DNA from: Myotis daubentonii
Taxonomy: Eukaryota > Chordata > Mammalia > Chiroptera > Vespertilionidae
Length of the DNA stretch: 64,000 bases
Direction of reading: 5' to 3'
NCBI RefSeq assembly: GCF_963259705.1
Contig: NC_081840.1
Location: forward strand, 3,275,562 to 3,339,561
Below, in pieces: positions 63,920 through 64,000 of this stretch. Numbering within the stretch: position 1 is the first letter of the stretch; each line of letters begins with the position of its first letter. A model generated the notes under the pieces. That model made no database searches. It was given only the letters and a program-made list of their open reading frames with translations, and was not told the DNA's origin. The translations under genes were made by a program, and so were the position numbers.

Positions 63920-64000
63920 TATTGGTTTGCTCCCAACAATGCTGAGCAGGTTAAAATGGGAAAGGAAGTAGTAGTCTGTACGGATTTAGACTGCGTATTC

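Overview
This is mammalian nuclear DNA from a bat, very probably a vesper bat (Vespertilionidae). The gene order AK7 then PAPOLA on the + strand is the mammalian arrangement (human 14q32). The repeats narrow the host: more than 30 tRNA-derived Ves-type SINEs, about 15 short non-autonomous Helitrons (TC start, 3' hairpin, CTAG end) and two SPIN hAT elements. Established knowledge places mass Helitron amplification among mammals in vesper bats. I could not determine the species.

Region 1 (1-20.6 kb) is the 3' half of AK7, adenylate kinase 7. Nine exons (410-20344) join in one frame to 408 codons plus a stop. They carry the P-loop kinase core, two acidic stretches, a charged coiled coil and the C-terminal Dpy-30 motif. 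The introns are GC-rich and hold SINEs, L1 3' ends, MIRs, a short ERV-derived retrocopy, a TG minisatellite beside one splice donor and a C18 tract in front of one acceptor.

Region 2 (20.6-27.5 kb) is intergenic. It contains an old L1 broken by a hAT that itself carries a SINE, plus Helitron ends, SINEs, an L2 and a SPIN element.

Region 3 (about 27.5-29.4 kb) is the CpG-island promoter and first exon of PAPOLA, poly(A) polymerase alpha. NRF1-, ZNF143- and YY1-like motifs lie near the likely start, and there are two short upstream ORFs.

Region 4 (28.8-64 kb) is PAPOLA coding exons 1-12, 371 codons plus two bases. Intron 1 is 17.3 kb and packed with Helitrons, hAT elements, a MER20 and an RPL19 retropseudogene. 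Exons 2-12 are compact and AT-rich. The catalytic aspartates fall exactly at codons 113, 115 and 167, and the ATP contacts at 202, 228, 237 and 317, so there is no net indel against the mammalian protein. The window ends inside intron 12.

The two genes do unrelated jobs: AK7 buffers adenine nucleotides in cilia and flagella, and PAPOLA adds poly(A) tails to nuclear pre-mRNA. I see no operon-like link and no evidence of a new protein system. What is unusual is the transposon layer: head-to-tail Helitron arrays, two related composite Helitrons 32 kb apart, multi-level nests with readable target duplications, a 51-bp hAT miniature, and mobile DNA sitting directly at splice sites.
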